Of a DNA stretch of 64,000 nucleotides, positions 8,181-16,454 are shown in pieces. The number at the start of each line of letters is the position of its first letter. Positions within the stretch are counted from its first letter, which is position 1. This DNA is from Myxococcus virescens (lineage in GTDB: Bacteria; Myxococcota; Myxococcia; Myxococcales; Myxococcaceae): positions 36,719-100,718 of the forward strand of contig NZ_FNAJ01000023.1 in the NCBI RefSeq assembly GCF_900101905.1, read 5' to 3'. The notes beneath the pieces were generated by a model. It was not told the origin of the DNA. It worked only from the letters and a program-made list of their open reading frames with translations, and ran no database searches. A program made the translations under genes and the position numbers.

Positions 8181-10688
8181 TCAGGTCGCGACGAAGTTCA
8201 CGAGGCGCTTGGGGACGAAGACGAACTTGCGCAGCGTCTTCCCCGCCAGGGCCGCCTGGACCTTTTCGTCCGCTTCCGCCGCGGCGCGGACATCCGCCTC
8301 CCCCGCGTCCGCCGCCACGCGAATCTCCGCGCGCAGCTTGCCGTTCACCTGCACGGCGTAGGGGATGACGTCGTCCACCACCAGCGCCGGATCGAACTCC
8401 GGCCAGGACTGCGCGACGGTGAAGTCCTTGCTGCCATAGGCCTCCGCGATTTCGTCCGCGATGTGCGGCGCGAACGGCGTGAGCACCGCCGCCAGCAACC
8501 GCACGGCCTCCGCCATGGCGGCCTTCTCCGCGGCCGTTTCAGGCGTCCCCTGCGCGTAGAGCGCGTTGAGGCCCTCCATGATGCCGGCGATGGCCGTGTT
8601 GAAGGACAGGCGCTCGATGGCCTCCCCCACCCGCTTCAGCGTCTTGTGGGCGGCGCGGCGGATCTCCAGCGACTTGCCCTCGTAGGGCCCGTCATGGGTG
8701 GCACCCGCGGCCGCCGCCTGGTGCGTGGCGGCCAGCGCCCAGACGCGCTTGAGGAAGCGGAACACGCCCTCCACCTGCTCGTCGGACCAGTCGAAGTCCC
8801 GCTCCGGCGGGCCCGCGAACAGCACGTAGGCCCGCGCCGTGTCCGCGCCGTACTTCTGGACGATGGAGGCAGGCGCCACCACGTTGCCCCAGCGCTTGGA
8901 CATCTTCCGGCCATCCGGACCGTTGACGATGCCCTGGGTGATGAGGCGCTTGACGGGCTCATCCACGGGGCTCAGCCCCAACAGCTTCATCACCCGCGTC
9001 CAGAAGCGGAAATAGAGCAGGTGCATCACCGCGTGCTCGGGCCCCCCCACGTAGATGTCCACGGGCAGGAAGCGCTGGGCCTCCTTCGGGTCGAACGGTG
9101 CCGCGTCGTAGTGCGGGGACAGGTAGCGCGCGAAGTACCAGCAGGAGTCAACGAAGGTGTCCATCGTCTCCGCCTCACGCCGGGCAGGCCCGCCGCACTT
9201 CGGACACGAGGTGTTCACCCACGAGGCCACCTTCGCCAGCGGCGGCTCACCCTTGCCGGTGAGCACCGCCTGGGTGTCGATCTCCGGCAGGCGCACGGGC
9301 AGCTGCGCCACCGGCACCGGGATGCCGTTGCGGTCCGGGTCGCACTTCTCACAGTAGACGATGGGGATGGGCGTGCCCCAGTAGCGCTGGCGGCTGAAGC
9401 CCCAGTCCTTCTGGCGGTACGTCACCGTCGCCTTGCCCTTGCCGTCCTTCTCCAGCGACGCGGCCATGGCCTGACGCGCCTGCTCGGACGTCTGGCCCGT
9501 GTAGGCGCCGGAGTCCTCCAGCACGCCGTACTCCGTATAGGCCGCCTCCAGCTCGTCACCCGGCGGGAGCTTGTCCCCGGACGCGGGCTGGATGACGACC
9601 TTCACAGGCAGGCTGTACTTGCGCGCGAAGGCGAAGTCGCGCTCGTCATGCGCGGGCACGCTCATCACCGCGCCGGTGCCGTAGTCGCTCAGCACGAAGT
9701 TGGCGATCCAGATGGGGACCGCCTGGCCGGTGAAGGGATTCTCCGCGTAGGCGCCAGTAAAGACCCCCTCCTTCTCCGTGCCCTCGCCCAGGCGCTCCGT
9801 CTTGGACTGGGCGGCCATGCGCCTGACGAAGGCTTCCACCTCCGCGCGGCGCTCCGGCGTCGTCACCTGGGCCACCAGCCCGTGGTCCGGCGCCAGCACC
9901 ACATAGGTGCAGCCGAAGATGGTGTCGATGCGGGTGGTGAACACGCGCAGCGCGGCGTCGTGCCCCTGCACGCGGAAGTCGGCTTCGGCACCGTCCGAAC
10001 GGCCAATCCAATTCCGCTGCGCGGCGGTGATGCGGTGGGGCCACTCCTTGAGCGTGTCCAGCGCGTCCAGCAGCTCCTGCGAGAACCGGGTGATGCGGAA
10101 CGCCCACTCGGGCATCTCCTTGTCCACCACGGGGGAGTCACAGCGCTCGCAGACGCCGTCCTTCACCTGCTCGTTGGCGATGACGGTGTGGCAGCCGGTA
10201 CACCAGTTCACCTTGCTGAAGCGGCGATAGACGAGCCCACGCTCCAGCATCTGGATGAAGAACCACTGATTCCAGCGGTAGTACTCGGGATCGCTGGTGT
10301 TGACCTCGCGCTCCCAGTCGTAGCAGTAGCCCAGGCTTTTGATTTCCTTCTTGAAGGACGCGATGTTCTCCGCCGTGCGCACCGCCGGGTGCACGCCGTC
10401 CTTGATGGCCGCGTTCTCGGCCGGCAGACCGAGCGCATCCCAGCCCATGGGATGCAGCACGTCGAAGCCCTTCATCCGGAAGTAACGCGCGTACACGTCC
10501 CCGAGCAGGTAGTTGCGGACATGCCCCATGTGCATCTTCCCGCTGGGGTACGGCAGCATCTCGAGCACGTACTTCTTGGGTGCACCGGGGCGGCTGCCTG
10601 CCCGGAAGATGCCCGCGTCGTCCCAACGGGTCTGCCACTTACCTTCAATCGCCTGCGGCTCGTAACGCTCGTTCATCACCATACCCAT
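8181..10688 (-). CDS. leuS: Leucyl-tRNA synthetase
   Basis: 835 residues, the usual size for bacterial LeuRS. The class I HIGH motif appears as HMGH at 53-56 and KMSKS as KMSKR at about 595-599. A CP1 editing region lies between, with a Cys-containing zinc segment (CTGCHTV and CERCD). The C-terminal anticodon-binding and LeuRS-specific domains end in FVPKRLVNFVAT. The enzyme charges tRNA-Leu in the cytoplasm and edits misactivated norvaline or isoleucine. ATG at 10676 (giving MNERYEPQAIEGKWQ) is an equally plausible start. A zinc-ribbon gene and an lptE-like gene follow closely. Confidence 0.97.
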   Translation of the reverse strand: MGMVMNERYEPQAIEGKWQTRWDDAGIFRAGSRPGAPKKYVLEMLPYPSGKMHMGHVRNYLLGDVYARYFRMKGFDVLHPMGWDALGLPAENAAIKDGVHPAVRTAENIASFKKEIKSLGYCYDWEREVNTSDPEYYRWNQWFFIQMLERGLVYRRFSKVNWCTGCHTVIANEQVKDGVCERCDSPVVDKEMPEWAFRITRFSQELLDALDTLKEWPHRITAAQRNWIGRSDGAEADFRVQGHDAALRVFTTRIDTIFGCTYVVLAPDHGLVAQVTTPERRAEVEAFVRRMAAQSKTERLGEGTEKEGVFTGAYAENPFTGQAVPIWIANFVLSDYGTGAVMSVPAHDERDFAFARKYSLPVKVVIQPASGDKLPPGDELEAAYTEYGVLEDSGAYTGQTSEQARQAMAASLEKDGKGKATVTYRQKDWGFSRQRYWGTPIPIVYCEKCDPDRNGIPVPVAQLPVRLPEIDTQAVLTGKGEPPLAKVASWVNTSCPKCGGPARREAETMDTFVDSCWYFARYLSPHYDAAPFDPKEAQRFLPVDIYVGGPEHAVMHLLYFRFWTRVMKLLGLSPVDEPVKRLITQGIVNGPDGRKMSKRWGNVVAPASIVQKYGADTARAYVLFAGPPERDFDWSDEQVEGVFRFLKRVWALAATHQAAAAGATHDGPYEGKSLEIRRAAHKTLKRVGEAIERLSFNTAIAGIMEGLNALYAQGTPETAAEKAAMAEAVRLLAAVLTPFAPHIADEIAEAYGSKDFTVAQSWPEFDPALVVDDVIPYAVQVNGKLRAEIRVAADAGEADVRAAAEADEKVQAALAGKTLRKFVFVPKRLVNFVAT

Positions 10689-11015
10689 CGAGTCTCTTAG
10701 AGGAGGGACGTGCCCCAGGCAACAGTCTCGCCCGGAGAAATCCGTCCCGAACGGACGGCGGCCCCAGGATCGGCTGACGGGGTGCCCCGGGGCCTGGCTG
10801 CGGCGCAGGCCCTAGACGCGCAGCGGCCTCGCTGAGGACAGACGCAAGTCCAGCAGGCTCCAGCGGCAGGCAAACATTCCCGCCAACCTGAATTCAAAGA
10901 TTAACAATAAAAGTAAGGATATGCCGTTGACGGCCAATCGTTGAGCCAGTGACGATTCGCCTCACCGGCATCCTGCCTTGGGGGGAGCCGTCCATCCGCA
11001 GCGAGTGAGGACCGA
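10689..11015. other. Divergent intergenic region between leuS and the SusC-like gene
   Basis: This gap of about 327 bases holds no gene I can support. The leuS-proximal two thirds are GC-rich with short self-complementary stretches, for example tccgt / acgga at 10741-10755. Bases 10891-10920 form an AT-rich block that stands out in this genome and is followed by TTGACG at 10927-10932, which marks the likely promoter zone for the plus-strand receptor genes. I saw no T-box or convincing attenuator in front of leuS. Confidence 0.6.
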
Positions 11016-14000
11016 ATGACGCTGAGAAGGGCGTTGATTCCGGGGTGCGTGTTTGCACTCTTCTCGTTGGAAACGCTGGCGCAGGACGAAAATATCGCGC
11101 CACCCGCAGCCGAAACACAGACACCGGCGGCACCCGTGCCAGGGGTTGCTCCGCAGCCGGCGCCCACGGCCCCCGCGCCCGCGCCGGTGAGCGGGCGCAC
11201 GGTGAAGGGCCGCGTCGCGGACCGGCTCACCAACGAGGGGCTGCCCCTGGTGCGCGTCATCATCAAGGGCACCACCCAGGGCGTGGAGACGGAGCTGGAC
11301 GGCACCTTCACCCTGCCCAACGTGCCCGCCCGCGCGGTGACGCTGCTCTTCTCCAGCCAGGACTACGGCGAGCGGGAGGTGCTGATTGGCGCCAACCAGC
11401 GCACCGTGGAGGTCGCGCTGGAGAACATCTTCGCGGAGGAGATGGTGGTGGTGGGGCGCGCCAGTGAGGTGGCGCGTAAGAACCTGGCCAACTCGGTGGC
11501 CTCGGTGAACTCCGAGGAGATCAACCGCGCACCAGCCCAGACGGTGGACCAGGCGCTCCAGGGCAAGGTCGCCGGCGCCAACATCCAGAGCAACGGCGGC
11601 GCGCCCGGTGGCGGTCTCCAGCTCCGGCTGCGCGGCGTGTCCACCATCAACGGCTCCTCCGCCCCGCTCTACGTCATCGACGGCGTGCTCGTCAGCGACG
11701 TGGCCATCGCCTCCGGTGTGTTCGCCATCACCGAGTCCGTGGCCGGCTCCAACGCGAACCCCACCCAGGACAACCAGGTCAACCGCATCGCGGACATCAA
11801 CCCCAACGACATCGAGAGCATCGAGGTCCTCAAGGGCGCATCCGCCGCCGCCATCTACGGCTCCAAGGCCGCCAACGGCGTGGTCATCATCAACACCAAG
11901 CGGGGCCGCTCCAGCGAGCCGCAGTTCGAGGTGACCCAGCGCCTGGGCATGTACACGCTGGCCAACAAGCTTGGCACCCGCCGCTTCAACAGCGCGGAGG
12001 AGGTGCGCGACACCTTCGGCGAGGCCGCGGTCCAGTACTACGAGCAGGGGCGAAGGTTCGACCACGAGGCCACCCTGGCCGGCCGCCGCGACCTGTCGTC
12101 GGAGACGCTGGCCAGCGTCAGCGGCGTGACGGGCAACACGAAGTACTTCGCCTCGGCGATGATCAAGAACGACGAAGGCATCATCGCCAACACCGGCTAC
12201 GAGAAGCAGTCGTTCCGGCTGAACCTGGGCCAGAAGCTGGGTGACGCGGTGGAGGTCAACGTCGCCACCAACCTGGTTCACTCCCTGGGTCAGCGCGGCC
12301 TGACGAACAACGACAACGCGAGCATCAGCAACTACATGGTGCTGCCGCGCGCGCCGGAGTTCCTCCCGCTGGAGCCCAACTCGGACGGCGTGTACCCGCA
12401 AAACCCCTTCCTCTCCAACCGCGCCAACCCATTGCAGACGGCCGCGCTGGTGAAGAACGACGAAAACGTGTGGCGCTTCATCGGGTCCGGAGACCTGACG
12501 TGGCACCTGTGGAAGACGGAGGCCCACCACCTGCGCGTGCTGGCCAACGCGGGCGTGGACCGGTTCCAGCAGGAGAACTCGCTCTTCTTCCCGCCCGAGC
12601 TCAACTTCGAGCCCATCGATGACGGCCTGCCGGGCTCGTCGCTCTTCGGCACCAGCCAGGTGCGCAACCTGAACTCCGGCCTGAACCTGGTGCACACCTA
12701 CAAGCCCACGTCGGGCGGCATCGTGGCGACCACCTCCGGCGGTCTCCAGTTCGAAGAGCGCAACATCGATTCCGTCTACATCGTCAGCAGGAACCTGAAC
12801 GCCGGCCAGCAGAACGTGGACAGCGGCACCGTGGTCAACCTGCGGCAGAACCGCTCGCTGGTGAGGGACCGGGGCTACTACGTCCAGGAGGAGGTCCTCC
12901 TGCTGGACGAGCGCCTGACGCTGGTGGGCGCGCTGCGCGGCGAGCAGAGCAGCGCCAACGGCAACCCCAACGCGCTGTTCCTGTACCCGAAGCTGGCCTC
13001 CGCCTACCGGATTCCCTCGTTCCACCCGAAGGTGAACGAGTTCAAGGTCCGCGCGGCCTACGGAGAGACGGGCAACCTTCCGCTGTACGGCATGAAGTTC
13101 AACGGCCTGCGCGCCACCGGCAACATCGCCGGCAGCCCCGGCCTGGTGGGCACCGGCATCGCGGGTGACCGGAACATCAAGCCGGAGCGGCAGCGCGAAT
13201 TTGAAGCCGGCGTGGACGCCCTCCTGTTCGGCGGCGACGTGGTCGCCGAGGTGTCCCTCTACCAGCGAAACATCAGCGACCTGCTGCTGCAGCGCGCCCT
13301 GGCCCCGTCCAGTGGCTTCGCCACGCAAATCTTCAATGGCGGCTCGCTGCGCAACCGTGGCGTCGAGGCCATGGTCCAGGTAACGCCCGTGCGCGGCGGC
13401 TTCGAGTGGACCAGCGGCGCGACGTTCGCCCTCAACCGCAGCCGGGTGACGGACCTGCCCGTTCCCGCGTTCCTCGCCGGCGGGTTCGGCACCGGACTGG
13501 GCGCCTTCCTCATCGAGGAAGGCGCGACGGCGACGCAGATTGTCGGCAACGACGGCGTCGACGAGAACGGCCGCCCGATTGTCCGGAAGATTGGTGACAC
13601 CGAGCCCACCTTCCGCATGTCCTTCACCAACAACCTCAAGTACCGGGACTTCAGCCTGTCCTTCTTGTTCGACTGGCAGCAGGGCAGCGACGTCATCAAC
13701 CTGACGCGGTACATCTACGACAGCGCAGGGACGTCACCGGACTTCACGACGGGCGGGCGCGAGCGGCTCGCACGGCGCCGCACGCAAGCGAGCGCGTACC
13801 TCGAGGACGCCAGCTTCCTCAAGCTGCGTGAGGTGACCTTCATGTACCAACTGCCCAAGGACTGGGTGTCCATGGTCCCCGCGGTGAAGTCCGCCCGGCT
13901 CAGCCTGAGCGGGCGCAACCTCATCACCTTGACTGGCTACTCCGGGTTGGATCCCGAGGTGAGCAACTTTGGCAACCAGGCCGTCGCCCGCAATGTGGAC

Positions 14001-14057
14001 GTGGCCCCCTTCCCTCCCAGCCGCAGCTTCTGGACCTCCATCGACGTCGGGTTCTGA
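11016..14057 (+). CDS. SusC/RagA-type TonB-dependent outer-membrane receptor
   Basis: 1013 residues. A signal peptide (about 1-22) and a Pro/Ala linker precede a carboxypeptidase-regulatory-like domain at about 62-145 (TVKGRVADRLTNEGLPLVRV). The plug domain covers about 155-290, with LQGKVAGANIQSNGGAPGGG and LYVIDGVLV, the hallmark of SusC proteins. The rest is a beta-barrel ending in a terminal Phe. SusC-type receptors take up oligomers or peptides across the outer membrane using TonB energy together with a SusD lipoprotein. The SusD-like gene begins 3 bases after the stop. This pair is typical of Bacteroidota and sporadic in myxobacteria. Codon use looks like the neighbours. The substrate cannot be read from sequence. 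Confidence 0.9.
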   Translation: MTLRRALIPGCVFALFSLETLAQDENIAPPAAETQTPAAPVPGVAPQPAPTAPAPAPVSGRTVKGRVADRLTNEGLPLVRVIIKGTTQGVETELDGTFTLPNVPARAVTLLFSSQDYGEREVLIGANQRTVEVALENIFAEEMVVVGRASEVARKNLANSVASVNSEEINRAPAQTVDQALQGKVAGANIQSNGGAPGGGLQLRLRGVSTINGSSAPLYVIDGVLVSDVAIASGVFAITESVAGSNANPTQDNQVNRIADINPNDIESIEVLKGASAAAIYGSKAANGVVIINTKRGRSSEPQFEVTQRLGMYTLANKLGTRRFNSAEEVRDTFGEAAVQYYEQGRRFDHEATLAGRRDLSSETLASVSGVTGNTKYFASAMIKNDEGIIANTGYEKQSFRLNLGQKLGDAVEVNVATNLVHSLGQRGLTNNDNASISNYMVLPRAPEFLPLEPNSDGVYPQNPFLSNRANPLQTAALVKNDENVWRFIGSGDLTWHLWKTEAHHLRVLANAGVDRFQQENSLFFPPELNFEPIDDGLPGSSLFGTSQVRNLNSGLNLVHTYKPTSGGIVATTSGGLQFEERNIDSVYIVSRNLNAGQQNVDSGTVVNLRQNRSLVRDRGYYVQEEVLLLDERLTLVGALRGEQSSANGNPNALFLYPKLASAYRIPSFHPKVNEFKVRAAYGETGNLPLYGMKFNGLRATGNIAGSPGLVGTGIAGDRNIKPERQREFEAGVDALLFGGDVVAEVSLYQRNISDLLLQRALAPSSGFATQIFNGGSLRNRGVEAMVQVTPVRGGFEWTSGATFALNRSRVTDLPVPAFLAGGFGTGLGAFLIEEGATATQIVGNDGVDENGRPIVRKIGDTEPTFRMSFTNNLKYRDFSLSFLFDWQQGSDVINLTRYIYDSAGTSPDFTTGGRERLARRRTQASAYLEDASFLKLREVTFMYQLPKDWVSMVPAVKSARLSLSGRNLITLTGYSGLDPEVSNFGNQAVARNVDVAPFPPSRSFWTSIDVGF

Positions 14058-14060
14058 GCC

Positions 14061-15404
14061 ATGACCATCCAATTGACCAAGAAGACATTCGTGGGGCTCT
14101 TCACCCTCCTGGGCCTGAGCGGCTGCGGGAGCATGGACGTTCCGGACCTGAACAACCCCAGTCTTGATGACTTCCGCGAGCGGCCCTCGCGCCCCGCGGT
14201 GCTCACCGCCGCCACGGGCCTGCTCGTCGGCCACCGTGCGGGCGTCGCGGCCCCCAACGGCTACGTGGCCCAGTTGGGCATCATCGGGCGCGAGGTGTAC
14301 GTCATCGACCCCGCGGACCCGCGCTCCATCGATGAACTGCTGGGCCCCACCATGGACCCCGGCACCCCGGCGTTCGGCGGCAATCACTGGACCAACCCCT
14401 ACCTGAACATCCGCAACGCCAACGCGCTGCTGGAGTCCCTGGACAAGGTCCCCAACACGCCAGACGCCGAGAAGGAAGGCATCCGCGGCTTCGCGAAGAC
14501 AATGCAGGCCCTGGACTTCCTCGTGGTCATCAACACGCGGGACACCCACGGGGCGCCCATCGACGTCAACCTGCCCATCGGCCAACTGGCCCCCATCGTC
14601 GGCAAGGAGGCGGTGTTCGAGCGCATCGCCGCGCTGCTCGACGAGGGCGCCACTCACCTGGAGAACGGGGGTGAGACCTTCCCCTTCCAGCTCAGCCCGG
14701 GCTTCGCCGGATTCAACACGCCCACGACGTTCCGGCAGTTCAACCGCGCGCTCGCCGCGCGGGTGGCTGTGTACCGGGGGCGCTACCCCGAGGCGCTCAC
14801 CGCCCTGAGCCAGTCCTTCCTCAACCCGAGCGCATCGTTGGACCTGGGCGTCTACCACTCCTTCGGGACGAACTCCGGCGACACCGACAACGGCCTCATC
14901 AGCGTCAACGTCTACGCGCACCCGTCGACCGTCACCGACGCGGAGTTCCAGGAGAATGGCACCGTGGATGACCGCGTCGTCCGGAAGCTCACGCGCCTGC
15001 CCGAGGCCACGATCGCGGCGGACGGGAAGGTATCGACGGAGTGGCGCTTCCGCATCTACCCCACGAACAGCTCGCCCGTGCCCATCATCCGCAACGAGGA
15101 GCTCATCCTCCTACGCGCCGAAGCCAACATCGGTGAGCGGAACCTCGGACCGGCGGTGGACGACCTCAACTTCATCCGCACGACCTCCGGCCGGCTCTCC
15201 CCGCGCCTGGACATCGATGAGAACAATGCCCTGGACGAGCTGCTGAAGCAGAAGCGGTACTCGCTCCTGTTCGAAGGCGGCCACCGGTGGATTGACCTGC
15301 GGCGCTACAACCGGCTCGACACGCTTCCCCGCGTGCTGGACCCGAACTTCGCGCCCCACGAGCGCTTCCCCATCCCCGCGTCGGAGATGAACGCGCGGCA
15401 GTAA
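14061..15404 (+). CDS. SusD/RagB-like outer-membrane lipoprotein
   Basis: 447 residues. The signal peptide ends in a lipobox (LGLSGC, Cys22). The mature part is all-helical with SusD-like features: LNNPSLDDF near the start, NPYLNIRNANALLES in the first TPR-like region, and RNEELILLRAEANI, LLKQKRYSLLFEGGHRWIDLRRYN and FPIPASEMNA near the end. SusD proteins sit as a lid on the SusC barrel and capture ligand at the surface. It follows the SusC gene by 3 bases and is surely co-transcribed. At 447 residues it is shorter than many SusD proteins, which often exceed 500. No glycoside hydrolase, peptidase or sensor gene is adjacent. Confidence 0.88.
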   Translation: MTIQLTKKTFVGLFTLLGLSGCGSMDVPDLNNPSLDDFRERPSRPAVLTAATGLLVGHRAGVAAPNGYVAQLGIIGREVYVIDPADPRSIDELLGPTMDPGTPAFGGNHWTNPYLNIRNANALLESLDKVPNTPDAEKEGIRGFAKTMQALDFLVVINTRDTHGAPIDVNLPIGQLAPIVGKEAVFERIAALLDEGATHLENGGETFPFQLSPGFAGFNTPTTFRQFNRALAARVAVYRGRYPEALTALSQSFLNPSASLDLGVYHSFGTNSGDTDNGLISVNVYAHPSTVTDAEFQENGTVDDRVVRKLTRLPEATIAADGKVSTEWRFRIYPTNSSPVPIIRNEELILLRAEANIGERNLGPAVDDLNFIRTTSGRLSPRLDIDENNALDELLKQKRYSLLFEGGHRWIDLRRYNRLDTLPRVLDPNFAPHERFPIPASEMNARQ

Positions 15405-15426
15405 GCGCTTCTCGCAATCCCTGAAA

Positions 15427-15461
15427 CTCCAGGTGCACGGCAGACCGGCGTGCACCTGGAG
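15427..15461. terminator. Bidirectional terminator between susD-like gene and oxidoreductase
   Basis: A perfect 13-bp inverted repeat (ctccaggtgcacg / cgtgcacctggag) with a 9-base loop lies between two convergent genes, 23 bases after the plus-strand stop and 10 bases from the minus-strand stop. Confidence 0.7.
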
Positions 15462-15470
15462 CGCGGGCGC

Positions 15471-16361
15471 TCAGCCGCCCTGCTTCAGCCCGGCCCGTTC
15501 CGCGACGAGCGCCCCCAGCGCGGACCAGTCCCAATCGCCGTGGCCCTGCGCGACGCCTCCCAGGAACTGGTCCTTCACGAGGCTGGCCAGGGGCATGGGC
15601 ACCTCGGCGGTGCGCGCGGCGCCCAGGACGAGCTCCACGTCCTTGAGGCCCAGCCGCATCTTGAAGCCCGCCGGGCTGTACTTCTCCTCGGCGATGAGCT
15701 GCGCGTACCCCTCGAAGATGGGGGAGCGCGCGAAGACGGACTGGAAGACCTCCAGGAACACCTTCGGCTCGATGCCGGACTTGCGCGTCAGGGCGAAGGA
15801 CTCGGCGAGCGCCTCCATCATCGACGCGATGAGGAAGTTGCCCGACAACTTCACGACGTTGGCCGCCGGAGCACTGTCACCCAGCACGGTGAGCCCGCGC
15901 CCCAGCGCCTCCAGCAGCGGGCGGCAGCGGTCCACGTCCTGCTTCGGACCGGCGGCCACCACCCACAGCTGCTTCGACGCCGCGGCGGCAGGGCGGCCGA
16001 ACACCGGCGCGGAGAGATACCGCTGGCCGGCGCTCGCATGCGCCTCCGCCAACCGTTCGGAGAGCGCCACGGAGAGCGTGCTCGACGAGACGTGCACCGC
16101 GCCCGGCGCCAGTCCCGCCAGGAGGCCGTCCTGGCCGAACACCGCGGATGTCACGGCCGCATCGTCCGCCAGCATGCTGAAGACGACCTCCGCACCGCGA
16201 GCCGCCTCCGCGGGGCTGCGGGCGACGCGCGCCCCCTTCTCCTTCAACGGCGCGGCCTTGGACTCGGTGCGGTTCCACACCGTCAGCTCGTGCCCCGCGG
16301 CCGCCAGGCTCGCCGCCATGGGCAGCCCCATGTTGCCCAGGCCAATGAATCCCACCTTCAT
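15471..16361 (-). CDS. NAD(P)-dependent beta-hydroxyacid dehydrogenase (HIBADH/GLYR1-like)
   Basis: 296 residues from ATG 16361, which puts the Rossmann motif GFIGLGNMG at residues 4-12. Domain order is an N-terminal NAD(P)-binding 6-phosphogluconate-dehydrogenase-like fold (1-160) and an all-helical C-terminal domain. The catalytic Lys lies in NVVKLSGNFLIASMMEAL, the pattern conserved in 3-hydroxyisobutyrate, tartronate-semialdehyde and glyoxylate/succinic-semialdehyde reductases. The SAPVFGRP loop and long GFKMRLGLKDVELVL helix resemble plant-type GLYR succinic-semialdehyde reductases. The substrate is not certain. It is 93 bases downstream of an ABC permease gene. Confidence 0.88.
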   Translation of the reverse strand: MKVGFIGLGNMGLPMAASLAAAGHELTVWNRTESKAAPLKEKGARVARSPAEAARGAEVVFSMLADDAAVTSAVFGQDGLLAGLAPGAVHVSSSTLSVALSERLAEAHASAGQRYLSAPVFGRPAAAASKQLWVVAAGPKQDVDRCRPLLEALGRGLTVLGDSAPAANVVKLSGNFLIASMMEALAESFALTRKSGIEPKVFLEVFQSVFARSPIFEGYAQLIAEEKYSPAGFKMRLGLKDVELVLGAARTAEVPMPLASLVKDQFLGGVAQGHGDWDWSALGALVAERAGLKQGG

Positions 16362-16454
16362 GCGCGTCTCCTCTCCGGAAACGGCCCGGATAATCCGCTC
16401 CCGGGAGCCCCACCACCGCAAAGCACGCGCACGTCCAGGAGCGAACGGGACGAC

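Noticed and set aside
7965..10700. 911-codon plus-strand open frame opposite leuS
   Set aside because: It is the antisense of a complete leucyl-tRNA synthetase with both signature motifs. The antisense product has no recognisable fold and no ribosome-binding site.
10689..11015. T-box or leader-peptide attenuator of leuS
   Set aside because: No specifier-loop architecture, T-box sequence or Leu-codon run was found. The region looks like a plain divergent promoter gap.
10962..13328. 788-codon minus-strand open frame opposite the SusC gene
   Set aside because: Antisense shadow of a full TonB-dependent receptor; its His/Val/Gln-rich composition is typical of GC-rich shadows.
11016..15404. Recent horizontal acquisition of the SusCD pair judged by base composition
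   Set aside because: Third-position GC and codon choice look like neighbouring genes, so composition gives no sign of a recent transfer. Only the family distribution is suggestive.
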